From: Argyresthia goedartella
Taxonomy: Eukaryota > Arthropoda > Insecta > Lepidoptera > Argyresthiidae
Assembly: GCA_949825045.1 (NCBI GenBank)
Contig: OX463808.1
Location: forward strand, 29,511,674 to 29,575,673
Direction of reading: 5' to 3'
Length of the DNA stretch: 64,000 bases
Shown: positions 11,330-22,930 of the stretch, piece by piece
Layout of the letters: every line of letters starts with the position of its first letter
Position numbering within the stretch: the first letter of the stretch is position 1
Position numbers and translations under genes: made by a program
Notes under the pieces: model-generated
Databases searched by the model: none
What the model saw: the letters and a program-made list of their open reading frames with translations, nothing else
What the model was told of the DNA's origin: nothing

Positions 11330-11763
11330 AGTTAAAATAGCAGTTTATGTGACTGCTACATAATGGAGGGCATACTCGAGAGTGGCTTTATGAAACGAGC
11401 CGAAGGCGAGTTTCATAATAATATCACTCGAGAGTTTTAATGCCTAATTATGTACAGTTACATACACTAGTTTATCTACACACATATCATAAGCTCTCTT
11501 TGATGTGTTCAGGAACGGCATTTTTGACCGGCATTGTGGCTCTGCAGCTGTTTAGCTTGTTCTGTAGTACCAATGTGCCGCAGGCGGGCGTCGGCATTCG
11601 AAATTTAAATGTCATAATATGCAGAAAAACTACACATTATGGTCATAATGTGTAATTTTTCAGATAATAAATGAGTTTTTACCACGCAGTTTAACATTAT
11701 GCTGATCGTAACGTGTGTTTTTTGTACGCAGTAAAGAGGGTTTATGAAACGTGTGTAGATAAA
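11330..11763 (+). mobile_element. Repeat family D, full copy (434 bp)
   Basis: Boundaries are shared with 29550-29986 and 33286-33712: it starts TAGCAGTTTATGTGACTG and ends GTGTGTAGATAAA. The first 130 bases form a nested hairpin: outer arms around ACTCGAGAG with ATAATGGAGGGCAT against ATGCCTAATTATGTAC, and an inner arm pair TATGAAACGAG against GAGTTTCATA. The remainder (from about 11471) has its own inverted ends, TTTATCTACACACATATCAT against the terminal GTGTGTAGATAAA. No transposase is present, so it is nonautonomous. Confidence 0.8.
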
Positions 11764-12039
11764 ATAGCAAAAATGTTGTGTTTAACGCCCTTTGAAATCA
11801 TATTCCTCGAAAAGTAGGTATTTCGTTTTAGAAACTTGTAATCACACACATTTGTTTGTAAAATAATACTCTCTAGCACTGGCTGCAGAAATCATAATTT
11901 TTCGACAGTTAGATAAATTTTAATGTTCAAATTACCACCTCCGATGAAATCGCTTGGCGCGGTATGGCGTCGCTTGTCTCGTAATGAATTTGTAAATGAA
12001 AGAAGAGAGTTCTGTTCATGTGAGACAAGGCAAAAACAA
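11764..12039. other. No recognised feature
   Basis: Short AT-rich spacer. Confidence 0.35.
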
Positions 12040-12245
12040 CACAAACATTTACATACAGCCACCTACATTGCTTCTGGCCCCACACTAGGATACCCAGTGT
12101 CGAGGGAACCAGAAACGGCAACATCACACACATATAAACATCGAGGACTTGGATTTTTTTTTCTTTAATCCCCAGCCGGGGATCGAACCCGGATTCTCTC
12201 GCATGGTAGGCAGATCCACTACCGCAACGCCACAGAGATTGTCAA
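12040..12245 (-). mobile_element. tRNA-derived SINE, second family
   Basis: On the minus strand the head (12172-12245) reads like a tRNA, with an A-box-like GTGGCGTTGCGGTAGTGG and a B-box GGGTTCGATCCCC. A tail containing TATCCTAGTGTGGGGCCAG then runs to about 12040. The tail resembles 12905-13000 and 26460-26560. A real tRNA gene is unlikely because the tail is repeat-associated and the 3' half does not close a clean acceptor stem. Confidence 0.65.
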
Positions 12246-12261
12246 GAAATAGTTGAAACAA

Positions 12262-12770
12262 AGAAATAGTTGAAACAATGATTGGGGAATAATAAAACGA
12301 GCGATAAAAAACTAATTGAGCGAATGAACTATGAAAAGCGGAATTCCCTGAAATTTACTGATTTTCGCGAAAAAAATACTCAAACGCCCCGACAGTCTTT
12401 ATTCAGCCAACGCTTATTGGCTGAATAAAGACTGTCGGGGCGAAGTGGTGGATCAGGGTAGGTGAAGGATAAATCCTTCGCTTATGATAAAATTGAACAA
12501 GTGAGAACTACAAAATTTATGTAAATTGGAATAAAGGGTTTCAAGTTGCAGTTTTTCAGATTTCTAGTCGCGAAATTAAGTTATTTTGTCAGACAAATCC
12601 AGGTTTTCTAAATGCGGAATTCAGTAAGTTTGTTGAGCAAAATCAGTATTTTTGTTCAACAAAACCATGATTTATGGTCATACGTTTAATTAAATACTAC
12701 TTTTACGTAAATTCCGCTCTGATGGTGTTCAACATAACATGGAGGACCGCTGATTTTGTTGTTTTTTTTT
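12262..12770 (+). repeat. Repeat family H with inserted fold-back
   Basis: Landmarks are GGGGAATAATAAAAC, GAGCGA, a GGTGAAGGATAAA block, TCGCGAAATTAAG with TTTTGTCAGACAAA, TTTGTTCAACAAAACCAT and TCTGATGGTGTTCAACATAA. Parts recur at 31800-32110, 32550-32690 and, inverted, at 19120-19550. The palindrome 12385-12442 lies inside. Confidence 0.55.
12385..12442. repeat. Palindrome, 26-bp perfect arms, 6-base loop
   Basis: 12385-12410 and 12417-12442 are exact reverse complements, with loop CGCTTA. The right arm resembles the matching part of the family H copy at about 31935-31975, but the left arm does not. The left arm therefore appears to be the added one. Confidence 0.92.
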
Positions 12771-12899
12771 ATAAAATATAATTATTCTTACTCCTATTGT
12801 GAAAATAAATCCTTTTTTCGTGATTCGGCACTCAGGCTTGGTTAGGTAATAATAACAAGGTTGAGTACTTTTTAGATGCAGTCTTAATTCGAATTAAAT

Positions 12900-13012
12900 A
12901 ATCCACTGAGATCTTGGATGTTGACATGTTTCTGGTTGTCACGACATAAGGTATCCTAGTGTGGGGCCAGAAGCAAAGTAGGTGCCTGGATGTAAAAATT
13001 ATATTATGTTTT
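12900..13012 (+). repeat. SINE tail fragment
   Basis: Contains GGTATCCTAGTGTGGGGCC followed by an AGAAGCA and TAGGTGCCTGGATGTAA block, as in the SINE at 12040-12245 but on the opposite strand. The tRNA-like head is absent. Confidence 0.55.
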
Positions 13013-14275
13013 AACATACATTAAATCTTATGTAACACTAATTTTATTTTAAGATTTAAGAGAGTTGGAGTTAGATTTGACAGTGACACGAATGAATGAA
13101 TGGATTTGATCGGTTCGCATTATTGTCAATAGACTTTTGTAATCCCCAAATCGAATCTAATCTCAAATCTATTTGAAACCGTAAAAGATTCAGTCCCGAA
13201 AATAAATTCAACGGATAAACTTTATTGCTAAACGTAACCCAATAAAAAGGGACCCTTAATCAATTTATAAATCAAACACCCTTTTTTTAAGAAAAGAAAA
13301 ATTCCTTCTCCGAGTTCTAAAACTAAAAAAAACTTGGCCCTTTCATAACCACTACCACACCCCAAGGCTTATTGAAATATCAAACAAAAAGTCAGATAAG
13401 TACAAATTTGACTTTTGAAATGGGTGTTCCGTATACGATACATCGTTGTTCCGTGTATGATAATAGATAAAACCTTACGTTCATTTGATCTAATTATACC
13501 TCCCTGATAAAGTGCATTAATGTAATCATTAGTGTACCTATATTGGCATCGAAATAAAAAAACTGAACCATTTCGAGTAGTCAAAGAAAATCGAACGGGG
13601 AATTTGGGGTCAGGGGTTGGCTTTTTATTAGAAAGAGGAAGGTTTCTATTTGATGGTGGTAAAAATATACCATTGTCCGTTAAAATGAGTAAAAATTTGT
13701 AAATGTCGTAAAATATATAGCATTGTCCGTTACAGTTTGAAAAATTGTGATTTATGTACTAGTTAGTGTTTTTCCATGACTTCACTTATTTAATTTGAAT
13801 TAATGATTTAATTTCTACTACATTTAAGCAGAAATACGCTGTTAATGTTCCAAAATGTTGTTTTTTTTTTCAATTCCAGAGCATTGAAAAAAGCCTTCTC
13901 AACTAACTGCCGTAGATGATTTCTGATGTGGACAAACCGTTTTTTGTACGGTGATCGTATTTTCCACTTCGACAACGGTAAAATATTTACCATTAAATCA
14001 CCTTCTTTTTGGATCATCCAAAAAACACTCAAAAATATGGTTGCATGGTTGCGTATGGTTGCAAAATGTCATGAATACAGTAAATTTTAAATTTTAGAAT
14101 GCAAGTAAATCTCGATAGAATCTTCGTCGAAAAAATCTCACGGATTTATCGAAATGAGCGATACAATCGAACTATTTTGTGTCGAAAATTTTATTGTAGA
14201 ACCATTCGTTGAGTATAATAGATCCTTTAATTTACTAAACGGGAAGGGCCTGAATATCTTTGGTGCTGCCATGCC
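13013..14275. other. No recognised feature
   Basis: AT-rich. Two copies of ATTGTCCGTTA with flanking AAAATATA occur at about 13665 and 13715, a local direct duplication. No gene. Confidence 0.35.
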
Positions 14276-14520
14276 GACGACGGCCCGAGTGGCCGAGCGG
14301 CAGTGACCCTGCCTACGAAGCGAAGGGTCCCGGGTTCGAGTCCCGGTGGGGGAAAATATTTGTTTGATGAGAACGGATGTTTGTAGCCCAGTCATGGTTG
14401 TTTATCTATCTAAGTATAATATTTATCTATATAAGTATGTGTATCGTTGTCTAGTACCCAAGATACAGGGAATCCTAGTTTGGGGCTAGATTAATGTGTG
14501 TAAATAGTGTTCAAGGTATT
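14276..14520 (+). mobile_element. tRNA-derived SINE (family S), plus copy
   Basis: The head has pol III promoter elements: A-box-like GAGTGGCCGAGCGGC and B-box GGGTTCGAGTCCC. The body contains AAATATTTGTTTGATGAG and TATCTAAGTATAATATTTA. The tail contains AATCCTAGTTTGGGGCTAGA and GTGTAAATAGTG. Copies lie at 16172-16352, 45340-45583 and 62116-62358, all on the minus strand. Confidence 0.88.
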
Positions 14521-14561
14521 AAAAAATGCAATAATGAAGGGATAAATTAGGATTTTTTCAT

Positions 14562-14880
14562 CATCATTATGAACAACTTTCCTTAGAAACATATCGTCCC
14601 AAATGGAAAAAAAATTGTTTCTCAGTACATTGACCCAATCAGTTACTATGGGGGATTACAAGTTACTATGGGGGATATGTTTGCGTTGCGACCATACCTG
14701 TGTTGGGGAACGTTGGTCATAATGATGTATACTTGTATAATGATGTATAATTCCCTAAACTATGGTCAGCTGATTCAATGTCATCCTCTATATCATGCAA
14801 ACCTTACCTGCCTACCTTACCTAAAGCAAGTCATTATAGCTCTAGGCTTTAGCTGAGACAAAAAATTGTAATGAATTTCA
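14562..14880 (+). repeat. Repeat family G, copy 1
   Basis: Shared with 44470-44715. Landmarks are ATTATGAACA, GAAACATAT, a CAGTACATTG block, GCGACCATA-like and CATAATGATG segments, and ATGTCATCCTATAT. This copy has a local duplication of AGTTACTATGGGGGAT. The end overlaps a family J relic (GCAAGTCATTA). Confidence 0.5.
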
Positions 14881-15194
14881 TTATGTCATAATCTAGATCA
14901 CTTCTCGTAGTAATTATTGCTATGGCCTTAAAATCTAATTTCGTGAAATATGCACAACACTCGCAGCCCCACTCCCCGAGTGCGAGGGCGGCTGCGGTGG
15001 AGGACCACCGCGGCTCAAACTTGTTCGAAAATCAAGCTGACCACGGCGAGCTGGACACATTTTGAATTAAACCAAATCCGCAACTTTTGCAAGACGCTGC
15101 AACTGGACTAATATGTCAAACATACATTTTCACATTCATTTACTTTAATAAATTGCTGTTTTTAGAAGCCTTGCTTTTTATATTTTCTCGCAGG
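14881..15194. other. Spacer with a GC-rich patch
   Basis: 14965-15050 is GC-rich (CGCAGCCCCACTCCCCGAG). No frame with family features. Confidence 0.35.
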
Positions 15195-15345
15195 AGGTGC
15201 GAGGTATACTCCTCGGGGATAAAGCTGTTTTGTCTTGGGCATGATCGAATCCCTCACTGCACTCAGGACTCAGTGTTAATTCCCTCGCTTTGCTCGAGGG
15301 TTATATCTGGGTTCAGGATTCAATATCGCGCTCATGATGTAAAAC
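15195..15345 (+). repeat. Repeat family J, copy 2
   Basis: Shares CCCTCACTGCACTCAGGA and CCCTCGCTTTGCTCGAGGG with 4376-4530. The latter is a short perfect palindrome around TTT. Confidence 0.5.
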
Positions 15346-16171
15346 AGTGCTTTATCCTCTCAGTGCATAAACAAATATTCTATGTTAATCCAAAACACCC
15401 ACGGAACTCTAAAAATATAAAATCAGGTTTAAACACGGTGGATGAAAAGATCCGCGTCAACAATGCTACTTGATTTGGCCCATACTTATTGTTCAACGTT
15501 ATTTATACTGCAATGTACGTCGTTCCGTACTAGGCGACGCGATCCAATGTTCTACACTCCCACAACGAAATATCATAACCACCAGCAAACCGAAATCTAC
15601 TCTGAGCTTTAAAACGGTTGCACGAAAATGCAAATCACTTGTATTACAGTAAAGTAGATAGGGTTGCCACACAGCCAGCAATACATAGAATTTACCAGCA
15701 CATTTTATTAAGAGTTGAGAATACGAGTGTATCACTCGATTACTCTGTGCTGTTTGATTGGGAATATGGCTCGGGGTTTTTCGAGACGTAAAATATATTG
15801 GATTAAGTTGTGGACCGCTGATTGCGGCATCGGATGCCACAATTCATTTATATTTTCTATTCTGTTGTATTGCGATCGATATTTTGATTGGTTTTTCTCT
15901 TGTTTCATCGTACTAGATTATAACAATTGATGTATATAATTGTAGTTAGTGTAGATAATTCAAAAATATTAAGACTCTATGAATTTATGGCTTCTCAATG
16001 GCATGGCCAGACACAGCATAGGTTGGGATAAACTTGTAATAGGAGTGGTAAGAGATGAGAAAAGAACAGAAATCATAACATAAACTAAATAACTGAAACG
16101 GCAAAATTTAAGTATTTACCTCAGAATAGTACAAAATAGATATTAAAATACATATAATAATAATAATATTA
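15346..16171. other. No recognised feature
   Basis: Frames of 60-128 codons on both strands here are mutually overlapping and lack motifs. Confidence 0.35.
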
Positions 16172-16352
16172 ATAATACCTTGGACACTATTTACACACAT
16201 TGATCTAGCCCCAAACTAGGATTCCCAGTATCTTGGGTACTAGAAAACGATACACATACTTATATAGATAAATATTTGCCCCCGCCGGGACTCGAACCCG
16301 GGACCCTTGGCTTGGTAGGCAGGGTCACTGCCGACTCAGCCATTCGGGTCGT
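16172..16352 (-). mobile_element. tRNA-derived SINE (family S), short copy
   Basis: Same head and tail as 14276-14520. It lacks the central part between the ATATTTA body and the TATCTAAG repeat, so it is about 60 bases shorter. An (AAT)n run borders its tail end at 16155-16171. Confidence 0.88.
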
Positions 16353-19089
16353 ATATATAAATCATAGATATAGGCAAGGACAAAAATATTTGAATAAAAG
16401 TATCATACAGGCAGTAATATTGGATTAGCCAATAATATTATTGGATCGGTTTATAATTCAAACGGTATCCGAAAGCGGCAGATCGCCAATTCATATTTTA
16501 ATATTTCTACCTGTAACAACAAATGAAACCATTTGTTTCATTAAATTTTCTATCTGTTTTCCAATGCGATACATTGCTAAATGGAGCCTTTTTGCGACCG
16601 ACATCCCTGTTAGTGAAACAAAACGAGATTTCGTCAACCCTAGCCTTTGTACCTATTTACCCATATCAATTAAAAACCGAAAACGCTTGTTAAAATACCG
16701 TTTGCGGGCCGAAATCGAATCAAAGGAGCAATTCGGACGGAACCGTTTTGTTTGGGAATCGTATTAATTGGTGGAAGAGATTCACTCACTGAAAACCGTA
16801 CGTGGAGCTGAGTGAACGCACCGCGTCGCGATGTGCACACGCATTGTTACGCACGCTCGAGGAAATACCTCTGTTTGTGTACCAAATACAAATACTTTTT
16901 ACTACACTATAAAAATGTATACTACATAATCTACATTCCAAATACTTTAATGTTATTAAATAAATATTATGATATCACAAAATAGGCGTAAGAACAGTAA
17001 CTGACTACTTTTATTATTTTTTTCTGTTTTTCATAAGTGTTATTTTTTATTAAAATTGTATTTCTCGTAAGTGTAAGTTTGATTGCTTTTGTTTTATAAA
17101 ATTGTGTGCGAAATTAAACAAACTACCAATCAAATGGTAATTCTGCCTACAAGCGCCCACGACACAGGCTGCGCCTAGTGTGGGAGCTACCGTAAAAACT
17201 ACTGTACAATTGTGTTTTTGGATAATAAACATTTTGTATTTTGATTTTTTTGTGTAATCATAGTAGCCTAAAAGTTCTATCAAGCAACGCTTTTTCAATA
17301 TTGGTCCAGTTGCCCGTCACACCGGTATAAAAGAAGATACGTCCATTCAGTGTGTAATTGAAGACACATTCGTCATGTCAGGGATTGTCTGGAGTGAAAT
17401 AGATACCTGATGCGTATTTCACGTATGTCATCATTTCACATTCGTGTACGCGAAATTTAAGAATTCGAATGCGAGTACATGGTTAGAAAACACAATTCAA
17501 AAAAGGTTAACTTAAATCATCATTTCATCAAACCTATTACTTACTATAAAATAAACAAAATAATAACAACAAAAAACCAGCATTTTACTAAATGTATTGT
17601 TAAAAATTTCAGAAAAAATATGTATTTCGCGCTGCCGCACACATATTCGCATTATATAGCTAAACATTCGAGTTTAAGACGATTATCCTGACTCACTTTG
17701 AATATTCATGAAATGAAGCTTACAAAATGTAGACTATTCGTATCGCAAGCCCAGGTGTCTATTCTAGAAACAATCTAGAGGGGTTACCACAATGTCTTAT
17801 GCCAATTCAGTTTAGGAACCTAATATGATCCGAAAAGTACCATACTACAGCAGGTACTAATTAAATAAAGCCCATAATGGCGATTTGGAATGGAAATGTT
17901 TGCCATGGTGATATTCTTGTTTTGAACCTAATCCGCATCGCTAAAAGGTTGTGGTGACCCCGGTTTGCAATTTAAAGTATTCAAAAAGCATTTTCCTCTT
18001 GACTACCACCGCAAAGTATTGTAAAAAGCTAAAGGCATGGAATAGCGTAAAGATGTATTGCTTACGAGGAGGAATAAAAGAACGATGTTCCTGTCATGCT
18101 GCGGCCGCCCACAAGATATCACTCGTTGCATGTTGGTCCAAGAAGTTTGTCCAGTAGTACTTCGTGAGTGCAAAGGCGACGGCATCCCCGTCACTCCAGG
18201 CGGAAAGATCCGCAGTGTGATACGGATGGGATCGGAGAAAATTGATAAAAGTCAATTTTTAATTGATATAAAACTAACACATACTAATCTCGGCAATATA
18301 ACGCCGGTGTATGGGCGAAATAATATTTGTTTAATAAAAAATATTTTGGCATCATATGATGCCATGGGGCCTTGACGGAACATTTTGCGGACATCATATG
18401 AAGTTAATCAAATCAGTGCTGATTTCATGTCGATAACTGCGAATTTTTCCGGCCTGTACAACTTTCCTACACACGACATACATAAATGACCTAATAATAT
18501 AGGCTCTGTGGACGTACCTCCCCAAACTTTTTATATCAAAAAGCGGATTGGATTGTACTGGAAGGACAGGTTAGATATTTCTGTTTTGGAAATATATAAA
18601 ATCGATGTCATCAGTGATAGTGTTAACGATACTTACTTATTCCGTGAAACATTCAAAATTGCTGTCGTTTAGCATATCATGGTAGCGGTCAGCGGTCGTT
18701 ACCATGGTTACTATGTATGATACGGTTAGCAGTAGCAGTCGGGTCAATGACCGCTATCGAAACGCTAACGCATACCCACTATACGACTACTAATCCATTC
18801 GATCCATGTAACAGTTGTATCACTCAATCTATTTTATCAATGGAAAATTTATTAATTTATTTATTAATAATATAAAAAAAATCTGTAACGCCTGCCAAAA
18901 ATATACTAACTATACTTCCCTAACTTATCTTCGTTCGGTTACGGTTGACCGACCTGGTTCTTTTTGCTATTGATTTGTAGTATTTTCTTCTAATATATAA
19001 CCTAGGTTTAATTTCTGGCGGAAGGAAAATAGTAAATCTTGCCATGCAATAGTTTAGCCCCCCCCCCTCGCGCTAAGGCTCGTCTATCG
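16353..19089. other. No recognised feature
   Basis: About 2.7 kb without repeat partners in the window. The longest frames (16441-16767 plus and 18058-18375 plus) show no recognisable domain, transit signal or repetition. This is one of the longest apparently single-copy stretches here. Confidence 0.4.
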
Positions 19090-19560
19090 GTAAAATAAGC
19101 AACTCGATTCGTGGTAGTTGATTTGTTCAACAAAACCATATTAAAATAAAGTTTATAACAATTCACACAGCACGATGTTACATCAGTCGCTGCCGAAAAA
19201 CATTGCGAAAATTATGCGCTTTTAGTTATTTCATCAAAAGCACAGATTATTTATGAACAACCTTTCGCAAATAAAGAATGAATAAAAGGGATATCTTCAT
19301 ATCATAACACATTAGCTTAAAAATTTGGCATTTGACCAAATTTGTCGTTACCCAGCGTCTTAAGCACAACTAAAAATCACCAAAATAATTTATTTACCTG
19401 ACCAAACCTGGGTAAACTACAAAATAACAATTTTTTCATAATAGGAGCTAGATTAATAAAAATAACATAAAATAAAACAACGAAATACAGTAATCTGCCA
19501 TGTTATGTTGAACACCATCAGAGCGGAAATTACATTAGGTGTACCATAGAATGTAAATAA
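19090..19560 (-). repeat. Repeat family H, inverted relic
   Basis: Carries TTTGTTCAACAAAACCAT near the left edge and ATGTTATGTTGAACACCATC near the right. Both occur at 12640-12745, the second in opposite orientation. It may be a pair of ends of one element. Confidence 0.45.
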
Positions 19561-20519
19561 GAGTTCATGCAAAGAGTTTAGTTAATCGTTTTCAAACTCG
19601 TGAATTCACAAGCGACGCCATGATCTCTGGTTTGTAACTTGAAAACTAAAATGTATATTATCATTCTAATTTACCTTAATATTTGGTAAAATATGATGGA
19701 AATAGTAATGTTTTTTTTAAAATACTTACCAGGCGAACGGAATAAAAGACTGAAAAACAATTCCGACTGAATGGCATACAGTCATACCGAACCGTGCAGT
19801 CATTTCCCGACCGAGAGACAGTCTCAGCATTACTTTGAGTGACAGTTAAATGTTAAGTTGCATCGGGGCCACAAACGACTGCTCATCTTTTTATACTTGG
19901 AGGATTCGTTCAAGATACATCAAATAAGGGGTCACAGACAAAGAGCCTAAAAAGGTAATATTTATCTGTATTCACTAAATCGTCTGTTGATAATTTAAAC
20001 TCGATTTCCCTATTTTTATTGTTTAACGTCAATGCTTTTAAACTAATCTTTTATTTTAGGTAATAAACAGGCTCTTAAAAACATGGTACAAACCCAGCCA
20101 CCAAAAGTGCAGCAAAACAGCCCAGAGTCTTGGGCGGGCAGCTTTTAAATATTTCCCGCCCTTGATTTATCGCCCGCCTTATAAAAGCCTCCTGCAGGGC
20201 GGCGAAGGCTTCCACGGGGTGCTTTTCGGCATTTTTTTGCTTTAATAAAAATCGCAGCCATCTTCCACGTGTTGTACAAGGGATTTTTAACATTTTTTCT
20301 TTTTTCTTGGCATCGTCCAATATTCGCGGTGAGATGAATTTAGTATAGGAGAATGGGGAGGTTTGCTATGGTTAAATTAGGTATTATAAGATTTATTATT
20401 AAATTGGATGGTTTAGTACGGGCATAATTTGGTGTTATGATATGGACTCCAAGACCCAAATGTGCCTCACCCCTTGTGGGTAAAGGCGTGAAGATTGTGT
20501 TTGTTTGTTTTTTGTTAAG
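19561..20519. other. No recognised feature
   Basis: Includes a minus-strand frame of 81 codons (20075-20320) rich in Ala and Lys, without a recognisable motif. A possible fragment of the CCCGAATGGG-type repeat lies at about 20455-20500. Confidence 0.35.
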
Positions 20520-20815
20520 CTGGATAACATCTCAGGCATGCCTGAGACTCGTCGCTCTGTGAAAGCCAGGTCATAGGTCTAGGGAAGACCCCGTCAGGTA
20601 ACTTAGCTCGGCGTATCGCCGTCAGTTAGACTCCCCTACGGCGGTGATCCAGATTTCAGGCTGTCTAAAGGGCCCGCAGCATGACCACCGTCCTGGGGGG
20701 AATGTCTAACAACTAGCTAATGTTTATTTATATAAATATCAAACTCACACGAAGACTATTCGGCGGCTTCGCTGCACTCGCCCCCATTAGTTTTCACCTA
20801 AGCTACCGCAGGGTT
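20520..20815. repeat. GC-rich island followed by core repeat K
   Basis: 20520-20700 is clearly richer in GC than its surroundings and has the self-complementary CAGGCATGCCTGA. No frame is convincing. At about 20744-20813 a core K copy follows (CACACGAAGACTATTC and CACCTAAGCTACCGCAG). Confidence 0.5.
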
Positions 20816-21180
20816 TTTCCCTAAAAGATTTCTTCATTCAATGAAAGTTCTAATTCAAAATGGGTTGAGAAATGCGACCTGCAAATGGGAACTGCTGGAC
20901 AGAAAGGACAGAAATCAAAGGATGTTCATTTCTTGTCAGATTTTGATTTTGATTTTCATCTATTGAGCGCATTTTAACGCGACTGCAGCAAATGAAGGGC
21001 AATGTTTTTAGGGAATATGTAGTTTGTCTGTCTGTATGTACTCGTATGAGTATGTATGATGGTAAGTATGTATGACCATTTCGTTAGCACGCGCTACAGC
21101 TCAAACGGCTTGACTGATTTTAATAAATGAGATGTTTTTTTTTCTTTTTTTTTTTTTTGTAAAAATTAATAGGTTGGATT
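20816..21180. other. No recognised feature
   Basis: Short spacer. Ends in a T-rich run. Confidence 0.35.
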
Positions 21181-21290
21181 TCAGATCGCAAAATGTATTT
21201 AAAAAATAAATTGGTGCGGCCTCTTTCATAGTCCGTTTACTTAACCAGGTGCATCATAAGTTTGAATGTGGTATTGAATGTTTTTTTACT
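21181..21290 (-). repeat. Repeat family C fragment
   Basis: Contains TTGGTGCGGC, a GTTTACTTAACCAGGTGCAT block and AAGTTTGAATGTGGTATTGA, as in the middle of the family C copies at 26160 and 32380. Confidence 0.55.
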
Positions 21291-21417
21291 TTCGAGTTGA
21301 ACGACGTGAAAATTAAGGAAGTATTGTAATCGTAAAAAAAAATCGGGGTTGAGATTTTGATGGGGATAGGTTATCTCTATCGTAAACTTAGTCTGAAAAA
21401 GTGAAAAAAAATACAAA

Positions 21418-21462
21418 TGTGTATATATGTGTGTGTGTGTGTGTGTGCGTATGTATGTATTG
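21418..21462. repeat. (GT)n / (GTAT)n microsatellite
   Basis: Alternating GT followed by GTATGTATGTAT. Confidence 0.9.
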
Positions 21463-21759
21463 TAGGGCTGTTTCCCGTTGTCAGCTCTAGAGCCTAAATA
21501 AACCACTGAACCGAATTGGATGAAATTTTGTGATAGGGGTTATTTTGTCTAGGATTTTTTTTTTGTTTTTGGATAACTTGACTATTTAAGGTACCTGTCA
21601 TACAAATCAAACACATTTATTGAGTTTATTCAAAAACGGGACTAACGATATCACCTATAACATGACATACTCGGTTATTACTGCAAAACTCTAAAAATGG
21701 TAGCTCCCATACAATATACACACAGTGCAGAATAAGCTCCTAGTGCGGGGCATGGTTAA

Positions 21760-22025
21760 GTAGAAAGGAGTTGTTGTGTATGGTGGAGTGGTTGTTAGGG
21801 ATATCATAATGAACAACTTTTAATATGGGGCCGACTAGTTGAGAGCAACTTTATTTTCAACTCCACCATATAAGTCAGGTCGCTAGGCCCGAAATGTACT
21901 GACATATGAAAAATAAAGTTGCTCTGATCACGTCGGTTCCATAGTAAAAGGTGTTCAAAATGATGTCCCTAAACACCACCTTTCAGCTTTTAACTCCATT
22001 TCTGTTACACCCTGTATAATTTATC
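21760..22025. repeat. Repeat family F with inverted arms
   Basis: Contains AGAGCAACTTTATTTT and, about 60 bases on, its inverse AAAATAAAGTTGCTCT. ATGTCCCTAA and TTACACCCTGTAT follow. A second copy at 59935-60065 shares ATGTCCCTAA, a CCACC block and TTACACCTTTATAC. Confidence 0.5.
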
Positions 22026-22475
22026 TTAGAACTTCATGAAACGTCTCCTAACGCCTGCACACGAATATCCACAAACTATTATTTAAATAACAACACCGAA
22101 AGCATCATGCGAGAAAGTTAGTACAGGATGTCCTACACAATTTATTTTTATAATGATTCCACTTTTGTCTTAATGTAAGTCAAATCTCACCACATCCCAT
22201 TTAATGCGATTACTCAACATAAGCATATAGAGTGCAAAGAAATTTAACAATTAGTATCTAGCGAATAGTTTAGTCAAAGAATCACGGTAACCGGCAATAC
22301 AAATGCATTCGAAATTCCGATAATCATGAAACGGAACTAACAACACAGTTCATAACATAAAGCTGTCATCCAACCCTATAACGACATCGAAAGTCTATTT
22401 AGACCCCGTCTTATAACAGATAATTAATCACGAACTCGTATTTAGGGTTCAACTAGAAGTTCCGAAAGGGAAGGG
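22026..22475. other. No recognised feature
   Basis: AT-rich spacer. Confidence 0.35.
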
Positions 22476-22536
22476 AAGCATATGGCTTGGGTTTTCCGAA
22501 ATTAGTTTAATTTCGGAAAACCCAAGCCAATATGCT
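22476..22536. repeat. Palindrome, 22-bp perfect core arms, 3-base loop
   Basis: 22483-22504 and 22508-22529 are exact reverse complements with loop GTT. Pairing continues about 7 bp further on each side after a one-base bulge. Confidence 0.93.
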
Positions 22537-22599
22537 TACACTTTATATATACAATTTATTGTTATATAAAGGACGAGGTTTAGGATTTATTAATTTTTT

Positions 22600-22918
22600 T
22601 ATGTATGTTAATTGATTCTCAACCAAAATATTTTTTTGTTTGGAAGGGTCTACCTTCCTATTGGTCCCATTGGCATCAGGTCAGGATCTGATGATTGGAT
22701 CTTGGATACATTGAGGGAACTCTTTAAATATTAATGACAGACCGTTATTTTTTTATTTTTCATAGTTTCTCGTGCATTTACTCTCGGGAAGAATCACTTT
22801 GTGAAGTGGAACTGATGATGAAGACAACAGATGGCCACCGGATCTGCTCCATATCCTACAAATTGCGATATAACTTTATTAAGGTTAGTCAGTAATGTAT
22901 ACTCATCATAATGCATTA
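22600..22918 (+). repeat. Repeat family E, copy 2
   Basis: Partner of 590-930, with the same order of blocks including CATCAGGTCAGGATCTGATG and CTCGGGAAG. No coding capacity. Confidence 0.6.
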
Positions 22919-22930
22919 CGAATAATGTTG

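Noticed and set aside
12172..12245. tRNA gene on the minus strand
   Set aside because: It is linked to a repeat tail found elsewhere without the head, so it is read as a SINE.
14276..14350. tRNA gene
   Set aside because: The head has A and B boxes but is followed by a conserved SINE body and tail shared by four copies. The acceptor stem does not close cleanly.
15087..15473. 128-codon plus frame
   Set aside because: Overlaps family J and has no motif.
16441..16767. 108-codon plus frame
   Set aside because: No domain or signal recognised. Compatible with chance.
18058..18375. Zinc-finger-like protein (CxC motifs)
   Set aside because: Cys spacing does not fit a known finger and the frame has no partner.
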